From NCBI GenBank assembly GCA_037200385.1, contig JBBCGL010000001.1:2619418-2683417 (forward strand): 64,000 nucleotides of DNA, read 5' to 3'. Below, in pieces: positions 56,206-64,000 of this stretch; position 1 is the stretch's first letter, and every line of letters begins with the position of its first letter. This DNA comes from Rhizomicrobium sp. GTDB taxonomy: Bacteria; Pseudomonadota; Alphaproteobacteria; Micropepsales; Micropepsaceae. The notes under the pieces are model-generated. The model ran no database searches. It was not told the origin of the DNA and saw only the letters and a program-made list of their open reading frames with translations. A program made the translations under genes and the position numbers.

Positions 56206-58056
56206 GTGGCGCCGCAGCTCGCGCGCCTGATGGAGACGCCGCCGAGCGGTGCCAATTGGGTGCACGAGGTCAAGTTCGACGGCTATCGTGTCCAGATGCG
56301 GGTCGAGAAGGACCGTGCCCGGCTGCGCACCCGCAAGGGGCTCGACTGGACCGACCGCTTCCCGGAGATCGCGGCCGATGGCGGCGCCCTGCCCGATTGT
56401 ATCATCGACGGCGAGATCTGCGCCCTGAATGCGCAAGGCGCCGCGAGCTTCGGCGGATTGCAGCTCGCGCTATCGGAAGGCAAGACGGCCAAGCTGGTGT
56501 TCTTCGTGTTCGATTGTCTGTTCGCGCAAGGCCACGACCTGCGCAAGCTGGCGCTCTCGGCGCGCAAGGCGATCCTGGAGGAGATCCTCAAAGGCTCACA
56601 CGCCGGCAACCGCCTGCGCTTCGTGCCGCATTTCGCGAGCCACGGCGACGCGATGCTGGAAGCGGCGTGCAAGATGGACATGGAAGGCATCATCTCCAAG
56701 CGGCTCGATGCGCCCTATGTCTCGGGCCGCGCCGATTATTGGACCAAAAGCAAATGCCGCGGCGGGCAGGAAGTGGTGATCGGCGGCTGGCGCGGCGACG
56801 CGAGCAAGATGCGCTCGCTGCTGGTCGGCACGCACCAAGACGGCAAGCTGGTCTATATGGGCCGCGTCGGCACGGGCTACACCGCGGCTGTGGCGGCCGA
56901 CCTCCTGAAGAAACTCAAGCCGCTCAAGCGCGACAAGTCCGCCTTCGCCAATCCGCCGCGCGCACCGGACCTCAACTGGGTCGAACCGAACCTCGTCGCC
57001 GAGATCGCATACGAGAACGTCACGTCGGACGGGCTCTTCCGCCAGGCGGCGTTCAAGGGCTTGCGCGCCGACAAGCCGGCGGACAGCGTGGTACCCGAAG
57101 TGCCCGCGGACGCGCCCGCAAAGGAGAAGACAGCCATGGCCAAGAAGGTCGCGCGTGCCGCGAAGGGCGGCGACAATGTCGTGCTCGGCATCACCATCAG
57201 CCATCCGGAAAAGGAGCTGTGGCCGAAGTCCAAGCTCGGCCCGGCGGTGACCAAGCTCGACCTCGCGCGCTACATGGAAGCCGCCGCACCGCGCATGCTG
57301 CCCCATATCGCGAACCGGCCGGTCTCCATCGTGCGCACGCCGGACGGCATCACCGGCGAGACCTTCTTCCAGCGCCATGCCCTGAAGGGCACGCAGGCGG
57401 CGATGCTGGCGATCAAGGTGAGCGGCGAGCCCAATCCCTATCTCGGCGTCGACAGTCCCGAGGCGCTGGTGGCGCTGGCGCAGCAGGCGGTGACGGAGCT
57501 GCATCCCTGGGGCAGCAAGCCCGGCGATCCCGACGTGCCCGAGCGCATCATCCTCGATCTCGATCCGGCGCCGGATGTGCCGTTCGAGCGCGTCATCGAA
57601 GGGGCGCAGGAATTGCGCAGGCGGCTCGCCAGGCTCGGCTTCACGCCCTTCGTGAAGACGACGGGCGGCAAGGGGCTGCATGTGGTGATCGCGATCAAGG
57701 GCGCCGACTGGCCGCAGACCAAGGCCTTCGCCAAGGCGGTGGCGGTGCAGCTCGAGACCGACATGCCCGACCGCTACACCACGACGATGGCCAAGAACGC
57801 GCGCACGGGGAAGATTTTCATCGACTATTTGCGCAACGACCGCACCTCGACCGGCGTCGCGCCGTGGAGCACGCGGGCGCGCGAGGGTGCGCCGGTGGCG
57901 GTGCCGGTGGCGTGGAGCCAGGTGAAGAAGGGGCTCGATCCGCAGAGATTCACCATCCGCACGGTGGGGCCGCTGCTCAAGAAGGCGGATCCGTGGGCGG
58001 ACCTGGCGAAGAGCGCCAAGGCGCTGGGACCGGCGATGAAGAAGATGGGGATGTGA
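56206..58056 (+). CDS. ligD: LigD ATP-dependent ligase and polymerase domains (3' part of a frame-split ligD)
   Basis: A 616-residue frame. The ligase domain has the adenylated Lys in HEVKFDGYRVQ, then DGEICALNAQG, MEGIISKRLDAPY and the OB-fold EVVIGGWRG. The primase-polymerase domain follows (HPEKELWPKSKLGP, IILDLDPAPDVPFERVIE, VKTTGGKGLHVVIAI, RTGKIFIDYLRNDR). Together these join and fill broken DNA ends with Ku. The family sequence LPDFVAPQLA starts before GTG 56206, and no ribosome site precedes it, so independent initiation looks poor and fusion by frameshift with the upstream frame is more plausible (863 residues in total). Confidence 0.92.
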   Translation: MAPQLARLMETPPSGANWVHEVKFDGYRVQMRVEKDRARLRTRKGLDWTDRFPEIAADGGALPDCIIDGEICALNAQGAASFGGLQLALSEGKTAKLVFFVFDCLFAQGHDLRKLALSARKAILEEILKGSHAGNRLRFVPHFASHGDAMLEAACKMDMEGIISKRLDAPYVSGRADYWTKSKCRGGQEVVIGGWRGDASKMRSLLVGTHQDGKLVYMGRVGTGYTAAVAADLLKKLKPLKRDKSAFANPPRAPDLNWVEPNLVAEIAYENVTSDGLFRQAAFKGLRADKPADSVVPEVPADAPAKEKTAMAKKVARAAKGGDNVVLGITISHPEKELWPKSKLGPAVTKLDLARYMEAAAPRMLPHIANRPVSIVRTPDGITGETFFQRHALKGTQAAMLAIKVSGEPNPYLGVDSPEALVALAQQAVTELHPWGSKPGDPDVPERIILDLDPAPDVPFERVIEGAQELRRRLARLGFTPFVKTTGGKGLHVVIAIKGADWPQTKAFAKAVAVQLETDMPDRYTTTMAKNARTGKIFIDYLRNDRTSTGVAPWSTRAREGAPVAVPVAWSQVKKGLDPQRFTIRTVGPLLKKADPWADLAKSAKALGPAMKKMGM

Positions 58057-58065
58057 TCGCTCCAC

Positions 58066-58096
58066 GTATCCTCCCCCGCGCCGCGGGGGAGGATAC
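58066..58096. terminator. Near-perfect palindrome between convergent ligD and ku
   Basis: GTATCCTCCCCCGCG (58066-58080), one base, then its reverse complement (58082-58096). It begins 10 bases after the ligD stop. A very stable RNA hairpin on either strand, placed for bidirectional termination, without a T-run. Confidence 0.65.
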
Positions 58097-58110
58097 GGCA
58101 GCGCGGACGT

Positions 58111-58133
58111 CCTCTCCCGCTTCGCGGGCGAGG
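58111..58133 (-). terminator. GC hairpin directly after the ku stop
   Basis: CCTC-T-CCCGC (58111-58120), loop TTC, GCGGG-C-GAGG (58124-58133), with one opposed T/C mismatch. The adjacent base is the ku stop codon on the minus strand, so it is a likely ku terminator. Confidence 0.5.
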
Positions 58134-59039
58134 TTATCGGTGCGCGCGCTTCTTGGCGTTGCTGTTGGCCGGGGTCTTGGCGGGGGCCGCGCCGCTTTTG
58201 CCTTTCAGGCTCTTCTTCAAGGCTTCCATCAGGTCGATCACGTTGGTGTCCTCCACCGGTTCGGCCTTGACGGGCTTCTCGCCCTTTTCCTTGCGCTTGA
58301 TCAGCTCTTTGAGCGCCTTCTCGTAGCGGTCCTCGAACATGCTGGGATCAAAGTCGCCTTCCTGCTGCTCGATGATCTTTTGCGCGATCTCCACCATCTT
58401 CTTGTCGGAGCGGCTGGCCGGGATATCCTCGAAGGCCTTCTTCGGATCGAGCACCTCCTCGGCGCTGCGCAGCGTGTAGGCGACGATGCCCTTGTCGCGC
58501 GGCTCCAGCGCCACCATGCGCTCGCGGGTGTGCATCACGACGCGGCCGATGGCGATGCGGCCCGCCTGCTCGAGCGCGTCGCGGATCACCACGAAGGCTT
58601 CGGTGCCGCTCTTGCCGTCGGGCACCAGGAAATACGGGTCGTTCCAGTAGAGCCGGTCGATCTCGTTCGCATCCACGAAGCGCTCGATATCGATGGTGCG
58701 CGTGGTCTCCAGCCGCACCTCCTGCAGCTCTTCGTTGGTCACGATGATGTATTTGTTCTTCTCGACCTCGTAGCCCTTCACGAGGTCCTTGCGCTCGACC
58801 GGGCCGGTGTCGGGATCGGTCGGGATCATGCGGATGCGGTTGTTGGTCTCGGGATTGAGCATATGGAACGAGATGTCGGAGGCGCGCGTCGTGGCGCCGT
58901 AGAGCGCGACCGGGCAGCTCACCAGCGACAGCCGCAGATGGCCTTGCCAGGCGGGACGGCCGCCGCGCCGGGCGCCGGTGGCATGGGCGGGCGCCTCGTG
59001 CCTCTTGGCGGGAGAACGGGCTTTTTTGCGCGCGGCCAT
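58134..59039 (-). CDS. ku: NHEJ DNA-end-binding protein Ku
   Basis: A 302-residue Ku homologue. Blocks WQGHLRLSLVSCPVALYGAT at the start, VVMHTRERMVALEPRDKGIV in the middle and the C-terminal Lys-rich tail (KGKSGAAPAKTPANSNAKKR) are typical. It forms a ring on broken DNA ends and recruits LigD, whose gene is convergent next door. ATG 59039 is the family-like start; a 10-residue extension to 59069 is possible. Confidence 0.96.
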   Translation of the reverse strand: MAARKKARSPAKRHEAPAHATGARRGGRPAWQGHLRLSLVSCPVALYGATTRASDISFHMLNPETNNRIRMIPTDPDTGPVERKDLVKGYEVEKNKYIIVTNEELQEVRLETTRTIDIERFVDANEIDRLYWNDPYFLVPDGKSGTEAFVVIRDALEQAGRIAIGRVVMHTRERMVALEPRDKGIVAYTLRSAEEVLDPKKAFEDIPASRSDKKMVEIAQKIIEQQEGDFDPSMFEDRYEKALKELIKRKEKGEKPVKAEPVEDTNVIDLMEALKKSLKGKSGAAPAKTPANSNAKKRAHR

Positions 59040-59133
59040 GGGGATTTTTCCAGCGGATCCGGGACTCAACGCCCCGGAACCCGATTGTATCCGAAAGCCG
59101 TTCGACCCTCACGCGCCGCGAGGGCCGAGATGT

Positions 59134-60075
59134 TCATGCATACTGCTTCGCTCTCTGCGCAATCACATCGTGGAATTCCGCCATCGTCTCGTCGATCACC
59201 TGCTTGACCGGCTTGATCGAGTCGATGCGGCCGGCGACCTGGCCGCTCAGCGCGATGCTCGCCTCCATGTCGCCGCCGAAATAAAGGTCGGTGGCCTTGC
59301 CGAACTCCGCCATGACGTTGGGCGGCGGTTCCTTTTCGATCCGCGTGGTCTTCTCGGTGCGCAGGGCGCGCAGGGCGGGACCGGGACCCATGCGGTTGAG
59401 GAAGACCGTGTCGGTCTCCTGCGCATTGAGGATCGCGGTCTTCCAGTTCATGTGCACCGGACTTTCGGCGGCGCTCACCATGCGGGTGCCCATCTGGATG
59501 CCCTCGGCGCCCAGCATGAAGGCCGCGGCCATGGTGCGGCCGTCGACCATGCCGCCCGCGGCGATCACCGGCACCCCCACCTTCTCGCAGACCAGCGGCA
59601 GCAGGACCATGGTGGCGACGTCGCGCGGGTTCTTGAAGCCGCCGCCTTCGCCGCCCTCCACGACGAGGCCGTCGACGCCGCAATCGACGGCGCGCAGCGC
59701 GGCCTTGAGCGACGGGACGACGTGGAAGACGGTGAGGCCGGCGTCCTTCAAGGGCCCCACGATCTTCTGCGGATCGCCCGCGGAGGTGGTGACGAACTTC
59801 ACGCCCTGGTCGATGATGAAATTGACGATGCCCGGATCGCGCACGAAGGCGAGCGCGACGTTCACGCCGAAGGGCTTGTCGGTCAGGGTGCGCATCTTCT
59901 GGATCTCGCCCTTGACGGCGTCGAGCTCGCCCGACGAGGTCTCGATGATGCCCATGCCGCCGGCGTTGCACACCGCGCTGGCGAGCTGGGCGCGTGCGAT
60001 CCAGCCCATCGGCGCCTGCACGATGGGATATTCGACGCCGAGCATGGTGGTGATGCGATTCTTGATGGCGGTCAT
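59134..60075 (-). CDS. Nitronate monooxygenase family flavoprotein (second copy)
   Basis: A 313-residue FMN barrel enzyme with PIVQAPMGWIARAQLASAVC, VDGLVVEGGEGGGF (variant of the GxEAGGH loop), PVIAAGGMVDGRTMAAAFML and GIQMGTRMV. It is only moderately similar to the copy at 14577. ATG 60075 overlaps the stop of the MFS gene (ATGA), so it is translated with it. Its role beside a sugar symporter is unclear. Confidence 0.9.
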   Translation of the reverse strand: MTAIKNRITTMLGVEYPIVQAPMGWIARAQLASAVCNAGGMGIIETSSGELDAVKGEIQKMRTLTDKPFGVNVALAFVRDPGIVNFIIDQGVKFVTTSAGDPQKIVGPLKDAGLTVFHVVPSLKAALRAVDCGVDGLVVEGGEGGGFKNPRDVATMVLLPLVCEKVGVPVIAAGGMVDGRTMAAAFMLGAEGIQMGTRMVSAAESPVHMNWKTAILNAQETDTVFLNRMGPGPALRALRTEKTTRIEKEPPPNVMAEFGKATDLYFGGDMEASIALSGQVAGRIDSIKPVKQVIDETMAEFHDVIAQRAKQYA

Positions 60076-61526
60076 ACGACGATCTCCGGGGATTGCGAGT
60101 TGGCGGCGGCGCGGCGCTCGGTGAGCGTGCGCTGGATGCTGGCATGCGCCTTGCGATCGATGCGGTAGCGCGTATTGATGAGGATGCAGAGCAGCGTCAT
60201 CGCCGCGGGCGCCACGCCATAGACCAGGCCCAGATTGCGCGCGATGTCGGGCGCCAGGTGCAGGTTCTCGCCGCCCTTGTCGGCGATGGCGTAGGGAAAG
60301 TGGATCAGGTCCATCGCGAAGCCCGCGATCAGGCTGCCCAGCCCCGTCGCGGCCTTGGCGGAGAAGGTGGTGCCGGCGAAATACAGGCCCTCGCGGCGGG
60401 CGCCGAACAGCAGCTCGTGCTCGTCGGCGGCATCTGCCATCATCGACTGGAAGCTGATCGCCAGCACCGTCACCGCGCCATAGACGATCACGGCGTTGAT
60501 CGCGAGCGCGAGGAAGAGCAGCGGGCCGTGGTCCGGCAGGATGCCGGCGATGCGCAGCAGGGGCATGCCGGACTGGGCGACGCAGATATAGCCGAGCGCC
60601 CACAGCGTCATGGTCTTCTTCTCGACATGCGGCCCCAGCAGCGCGACCACCGGGATGCCGGTCAGCAGACCGAGCGCGCCGACGATGCCGAGCTGCTGGA
60701 TCGCATCGGTGGAAAGCTTCCAGAAATACTTGCCGCCATGCTGGGCGAGCACCGCGGCGGTGCCCTGCGCGACGAAGAAGATCAGCACGGTCGAGAACAG
60801 GATGAGGAAGGAACGGTTGCGGAAGACCTCGGGCAGCTCGCGCATGAGGCGACCCAGCGGGTGGCCGGCGGCGGGCGCGGCGCGGTGCAGCCGGTTCAGC
60901 GAGCCCAGCGTGCCGAAGGCCGCGAGCGCCCCCAAGAGGCAGAGGATCGCCGCGCAGGTCCAGCCCAGCGGGACATAGGCCATACGGGTCAGCATCTTGC
61001 CGTGGAAGAAGACGATGGCCAGCACGAAGGGCAGGATGGTGGCGGGCACGCTGAAGGCCGAGCGCCAGGCGATGACGTGGCTGCGCACCAGGTAGTCGTC
61101 GGTCAACTCGGCGCCGAGCGCGAAATAGGGCACGACATAGGCCGACATGCCCAGGCGCAGGATCAGCGCCATGCCGGTGACGTAGAAGAACAGCGGCCAG
61201 CCCGCGAGGCTCGGCGGCACGCTGAACAGCATGCCCAGGCCGACCAGCATCAACGGGAAGCTCGCGAACATATAGAGATGGCGGCGGCCGAAGCGCGAGG
61301 TCGTGTTGTCGGACAGCGAGCCGACCAAGGGATCGGCTATCGCGTCGATCGCCAGCGCGACGAACAGCGACAGCCCGGTGAGCGAGCCCGAAAGGCCGCA
61401 CACCGCCGTCAGGTAGAAGAACAGGAACTGCCCCGTCACCGTGCTGGCGACACTGTCGACGAACTGGCCGGTGCCGTAGACCGCCTGGGTGACGACGGGA
61501 AGCTTCGAGGAATCGCGCTCGGACAT
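60072..61526 (-). CDS. Glycoside-pentoside-hexuronide:cation symporter-type MFS transporter
   Basis: A 484-residue membrane protein with 12 predicted helices. The N-terminal QFLFFYLTAVCGLSGSLTGL and the loop DAIADPLVGSLSDNTTSRFGRRH match the GPH/MelB family signature (D-P-x-x-G-x(2)-S-D-x-T-x-S-R-x-G-R-R). It imports a sugar or glycoside with Na+ or H+. The fucose-type genes just upstream (61738-62996) suggest a deoxyhexose or its derivative as substrate. ATG 61526 follows GGAAG. Confidence 0.9.
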   Translation of the reverse strand: MSERDSSKLPVVTQAVYGTGQFVDSVASTVTGQFLFFYLTAVCGLSGSLTGLSLFVALAIDAIADPLVGSLSDNTTSRFGRRHLYMFASFPLMLVGLGMLFSVPPSLAGWPLFFYVTGMALILRLGMSAYVVPYFALGAELTDDYLVRSHVIAWRSAFSVPATILPFVLAIVFFHGKMLTRMAYVPLGWTCAAILCLLGALAAFGTLGSLNRLHRAAPAAGHPLGRLMRELPEVFRNRSFLILFSTVLIFFVAQGTAAVLAQHGGKYFWKLSTDAIQQLGIVGALGLLTGIPVVALLGPHVEKKTMTLWALGYICVAQSGMPLLRIAGILPDHGPLLFLALAINAVIVYGAVTVLAISFQSMMADAADEHELLFGARREGLYFAGTTFSAKAATGLGSLIAGFAMDLIHFPYAIADKGGENLHLAPDIARNLGLVYGVAPAAMTLLCILINTRYRIDRKAHASIQRTLTERRAAANSQSPEIVV

Positions 61527-61644
61527 CAGATCACTTCCAGATAGTCGCGCCGCGGCGGCGCGGAGGACGGACGCACCGCTCCGCCACTCCGCGGCTCCGC
61601 GTGGATCATGTTCGGCGCGCAAGCGCGCCGGACGGCGCCGTTTT

Positions 61645-61718
61645 CACCTCTCCCTTGCGGGAAGGGCGACGCGCTGACCCCGGACAGGGTCCGGGGGAGC
61701 ACGTCGGGTGGGGGAGGC
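61645..61718. repeat. Long hairpin repeat with CCTCTCCC/GGGGAGG ends
   Basis: The core CGACG-GCT-CCCCGGAC, loop AGG, GTCCGGGG-AGC-CGTCG (61667-61706) forms a long interrupted hairpin; the outer CCTC and GAGG also pair. It lies in the 211-bp gap between the lactonase stop and the MFS start, all leftward. The layout is that of a common alphaproteobacterial intergenic repeat. The rest of the gap (61548-61640) is also hairpin-rich (GGCGCGC-AA-GCGCGCC). Confidence 0.55.
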
Positions 61719-61737
61719 TCAATCGCGAAAACCAACC

Positions 61738-62571
61738 TCATGCCACCCCGTAGAACGCCGCCGCCGTGCCGCCGAAGATGGCTTCGCGGTCGGGGGCCGA
61801 GAGATGTTCGGTGAGCGTCACGCTGGCGCCCAACCAGGTGGCGTAGTCGCCGGCTTCATTCAGCACCGGCCAGTCGCTGCCCCACATCAGGCGCTGCGGC
61901 CCGAAGCAGTCCAGCAGCACGTCGACATAGCGGCGCAGCGTATCGGCCGACCAGCCGGGGCCGGCTTCGCCTGCAAGACCCGAGAGCTTGCAATAGCTGT
62001 TCGAGGTCGTCGCGATGTGGCGCAGATAAGGCTCCCACAGGCTCAGGCCGTCGCGTGCGATGTCGGGCTTGGCGCCGTGATCGATCACCAGCGGCAGGTC
62101 GGGATAGCGGTCGACGAATTCGTCGAGCATCGGCAGATGGCGCGGCTTGACCAGGGCATCGAAGCGCAGCTTGCCCCGCTGCATGGCGTCGAACACCGGA
62201 GCGTGGGCGGGACGCAGCAGCCATTCGTCCTCCGCGATGTCCTGCAGCATCGGGCGCAGGCCGACAAATTTGGGATTGGCGCAGAGCCGCGCGATGCGGG
62301 ACGGCGCATCGGAGGCCTCGAAATCGATCCAACCGACCACGCCGGCGACGATGTCATGCGCATTCGCCAGCGCGAGCAGGAAATGCGTCTCCGCTTCGCT
62401 GGGCGCGGCCTGGACCAGGATGGTCCTGTCGATGCGCGCGGCGTTGAGGATCGGCTCCAGGTCGGCCGGCAGGAAATCGTGCGCGATCCTGGGATGCGCC
62501 TCCGGCCTGAGCCAGCCGTAGTCGCCGCGGTCCATCCGCCAGAAATGCTGGTGGGCATCGATCCGGATCAT
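61738..62571 (-). CDS. Amidohydrolase-2 family lactonase (L-fuconolactonase-like)
   Basis: A 277-residue TIM-barrel hydrolase. The metal motif MIRIDAHQHFW opens the protein, followed by VGLRPMLQ, DLPLVIDHGAKPD and MWGSDWPVLN. This pattern fits L-fucono-1,5-lactonase and related sugar lactonases. Its ATG overlaps the stop of the FucU-like gene by ATGA, which supports a shared role in L-fucose (or L-rhamnose-type) breakdown. Confidence 0.88.
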   Translation of the reverse strand: MIRIDAHQHFWRMDRGDYGWLRPEAHPRIAHDFLPADLEPILNAARIDRTILVQAAPSEAETHFLLALANAHDIVAGVVGWIDFEASDAPSRIARLCANPKFVGLRPMLQDIAEDEWLLRPAHAPVFDAMQRGKLRFDALVKPRHLPMLDEFVDRYPDLPLVIDHGAKPDIARDGLSLWEPYLRHIATTSNSYCKLSGLAGEAGPGWSADTLRRYVDVLLDCFGPQRLMWGSDWPVLNEAGDYATWLGASVTLTEHLSAPDREAIFGGTAAAFYGVA

Positions 62572-62996
62572 GGCCGGATCACGCCCTTCTTCAGGATCAG
62601 GTTGCCGTAGAGGCGTGTTTCGCCGGTGGCGATCACCGCGACGGCGGCGCGGGCCCGTTCGTAGAACGCGAAGCGCTCGACCGCTTCGATCGCGCCCGCA
62701 TAGCCGCCGCCCGCCAGCGCCTGCGCGAAGGCCGCGGTCACCGGCGGCACGTCGTCCGGCTTGTCCACCACCGCCATGCGGAAGGCCGCGGCCGGGACGA
62801 AATCATCGAGCGGCAGGACCGAGACGATCGCCGCGACCATGCGCGGCGCGTCCGTTCCTTCGGCACGGATGACACATTTGTTGGTGCTCGAGGCGGGAAA
62901 ATTCGCATCGGCGACAACGATCTCGTCGCCATGCCCCATGCCACGCAGGACCGCCAGCAATGCCGGACCCAGAAGGGGATCGAGACCCTTCAACAT
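62568..62996 (-). CDS. L-fucose mutarotase (RbsD/FucU family)
   Basis: A 142-residue protein with MLKGLDPLLGPALLAVLRGM followed by GHGDEIVVADANFPA at the N-terminus (the catalytic His is in GHGDE) and the C-terminal FYERARAAVAVIATGE then RLYGNLILKKGV. FucU interconverts the anomers of L-fucose. It is translationally coupled with the lactonase gene. No fucose dehydrogenase or dehydratase gene is in the window. Confidence 0.92.
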   Translation of the reverse strand: MLKGLDPLLGPALLAVLRGMGHGDEIVVADANFPASSTNKCVIRAEGTDAPRMVAAIVSVLPLDDFVPAAAFRMAVVDKPDDVPPVTAAFAQALAGGGYAGAIEAVERFAFYERARAAVAVIATGETRLYGNLILKKGVIRP

Positions 62997-63210
62997 CTTT
63001 CGGTTCCGTGCCGCCGCAAATCCCGTTCCTGCCCGTGGCTTGCCGTCTTCACGACGGTCTCAAAGCCCAACTGTACGGAGGTTGCAATGCGGGCCGCAAG
63101 CGCGCCGAAGATTTTGCAATCCGTCGCGATACCCACCATGGACGGCCCGCCGATTGTGACGCTAAGCTATCGGCTGTTTTCGAGCGTGCCGGGATTCGTA
63201 AGGGGGGCAT

Positions 63211-63933
63211 TTGCGGTATCTGGGTTTAGCGGCAATCCTGGCGCTGTGCGCCGGATTGGGGGCCTGTTCGACGACGCCCGAGGAGCAGGAGCAGAACGAT
63301 CCGTTCGAGTCGCTCAACCGGCACGTCTTCGCGTTCAATCGTGGCCTGGACAACCGGGTCGCGCTGCCGGCGGCGACGTTCTACAAAAGCGTCACCCCGA
63401 CGACCCTGCGTGTGCACCTGCACGACTTCCTGACCAACCTGCACCTGCCGGTGACCTTCGCCAATGACGTGCTGCAGGGCCATCTGGAGCGCAGCGGCGA
63501 GGCATTGGGGCGTTTCGCGGTGAATTCGACGCTGGGCGCCGCGGGCGTCTTCGACGTCGCGACCGATTGGGACATGCCCTATCACGAGGAGGATTTCGGC
63601 CAGACGCTCGGCTATTACGGCGTCGGCGAGGGGCCTTATCTCATGGTGCCCCTGGGCGGCCCGGCCACGCCGCGCGATATCGCGGGCGGCGTCGCCGACG
63701 GCTACATCAATCCGCTCGGCTATTTGCGCTGGCGGCACAAGAATTATTACTGGTCCTGGCCGCTTCGGGTGCTTTCCCTCGTCGACTCCCGTTCTCTGAG
63801 CATCGATGCGCTTCGCGAGATCCAGCGGTCCTCCATCGATCTCTATGCCACGACCCGCAGCCTCTACCGCCAGTCGCGCAATGCCGAGATCCGCAATGGC
63901 GAGCCCGACGTGACGGGTTTGCCGGACTTCTAA
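63211..63933 (+). CDS. mlaA: MlaA (VacJ) phospholipid-transport lipoprotein, copy 2
   Basis: A 240-residue lipoprotein starting at TTG 63211, three bases after AGGGGGG. The signal peptide ends in lipobox LGAC. MlaA blocks are DPFESLNRHVFAFNRGLD, GRFAVNSTLGAAGVFDVA, EEDFGQTLGYYGVGEGPY and the C-terminal SLYRQSRNAEIRNGEPDV. It has the same layout as the copy at 33063; such duplication suggests two Mla-type outer-membrane units. Confidence 0.93.
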   Translation: MRYLGLAAILALCAGLGACSTTPEEQEQNDPFESLNRHVFAFNRGLDNRVALPAATFYKSVTPTTLRVHLHDFLTNLHLPVTFANDVLQGHLERSGEALGRFAVNSTLGAAGVFDVATDWDMPYHEEDFGQTLGYYGVGEGPYLMVPLGGPATPRDIAGGVADGYINPLGYLRWRHKNYYWSWPLRVLSLVDSRSLSIDALREIQRSSIDLYATTRSLYRQSRNAEIRNGEPDVTGLPDF

Positions 63934-63953
63934 CCGTCCGCTAAAAGCCCTTG

Positions 63954-64000
63954 ATGTCCTTGATCGAACGCATCGTTGCGGCGTGCTGCCGTGTGCCTGC
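63954..64000 (+). CDS. Possible start of a second mlaC-like gene (truncated by window end)
   Basis: ATG 63954, 21 bp after the mlaA stop, opens a frame MSLIERIVAACCRVPA to the window edge. This could be the start of a signal peptide. In the first mla locus mlaC follows mlaA, so an mlaC is expected here, but 15 residues cannot prove it and no ribosome site is clear. Confidence 0.3.
   Translation, partial: MSLIERIVAACCRVP

Noticed and set aside
56206-56235. Independent translation start for the ligase-polymerase part of ligD at GTG 56206 or ATG 56235
   Set aside because: No ribosome site precedes either codon, and the conserved ligase start lies upstream of GTG 56206; fusion by frameshift explains the layout better, though low-level internal initiation is not excluded.

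Overview
The window is about 64 kb of GC-rich bacterial chromosome with densely packed genes. It looks alphaproteobacterial. The signs are a SciP/DUF1153 CtrA-inhibitor gene next to an RNase P RNA gene with an alphaproteobacterial layout, a Coq4-family protein, an ArsR-methyltransferase/metF/metH operon, a PE-ligase-polymerase LigD with Ku, and frequent GTG/TTG starts. A Rhizomicrobium/Micropepsales-like relative is a guess from overall gene style only. No tRNA, CRISPR array, prophage or classical transposase was recognised.

Layout. Positions 1-9.3 kb hold an exopolysaccharide locus: the tail of a probable glycosyltransferase, a PPP-type phosphatase, a LapG-like cysteine-protease lipoprotein, a small secreted protein, an outer-membrane beta-barrel, a Wzc-like tyrosine autokinase, a membrane protein, a Wza-like export protein and, on the other strand, a priming sugar-phosphate transferase. 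9.6-11.7 kb carries two tandem Crp/Fnr regulators and a stand-alone response regulator. 11.8-22.3 kb is mixed housekeeping: a YwaF-like membrane protein, purA, a nitronate monooxygenase, rnpB, sciP, an Asp/Glu racemase, AmpD, a siderophore-interacting protein, a ribbon-helix-helix operon, a beta-helix protein and a DjlA-like co-chaperone. 22.4-26.9 kb has a fused 5-oxoprolinase, an SDR and a 25-residue membrane peptide. 26.9-33 kb is the methionine-cycle operon arsR-MT / metF / metH / unknown gene. 33-36 kb has mlaA, mlaC and an Na+/H+ antiporter. 36-43 kb has a third Crp, EttA, a histone-H1-like protein, a TonB receptor and a beta-barrel protein. 43-55 kb is mostly fatty-acid/CoA and regulatory genes: an MBL hydrolase, two crotonase-family enzymes (one a multifunctional FadJ type), SDR/TetR, ExbD, MarC, an acyl-CoA ligase, a GIY-YIG nuclease, Coq4 and TetR. 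55.4-59 kb is the NHEJ pair ligD/ku, with ligD split over two frames. 59-63 kb is a second nitronate monooxygenase, a GPH sugar symporter, and an L-fucose-type lactonase plus mutarotase. The window ends with a second mlaA and possibly the start of a second mlaC.

Most interesting. (1) ligD is split exactly at an A-run containing the dnaX-type slippery heptamer A-AAA-AAG in the correct phase, with a GC hairpin just downstream; a -1 shift gives a continuous 863-residue PE-LIG-POL enzyme. (2) A stand-alone GIY-YIG nuclease gene sits exactly between two inverted palindromic elements whose outer arms are identical and whose inner stems differ by compensatory base changes. Nuclease-free relatives of this unit lie nearby (51.06-51.24 kb and 46.2-46.3 kb). 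(3) A second paired-hairpin family (55.3-55.4 kb) supplies the last codons and the stop codon of a TetR gene. (4) Several well-formed operators lie next to their likely regulators: four TCATCA repeats spaced one helical turn apart before an RHH operon, an AT-rich dyad on the arsR-MT start codon, and TetR-type palindromes.
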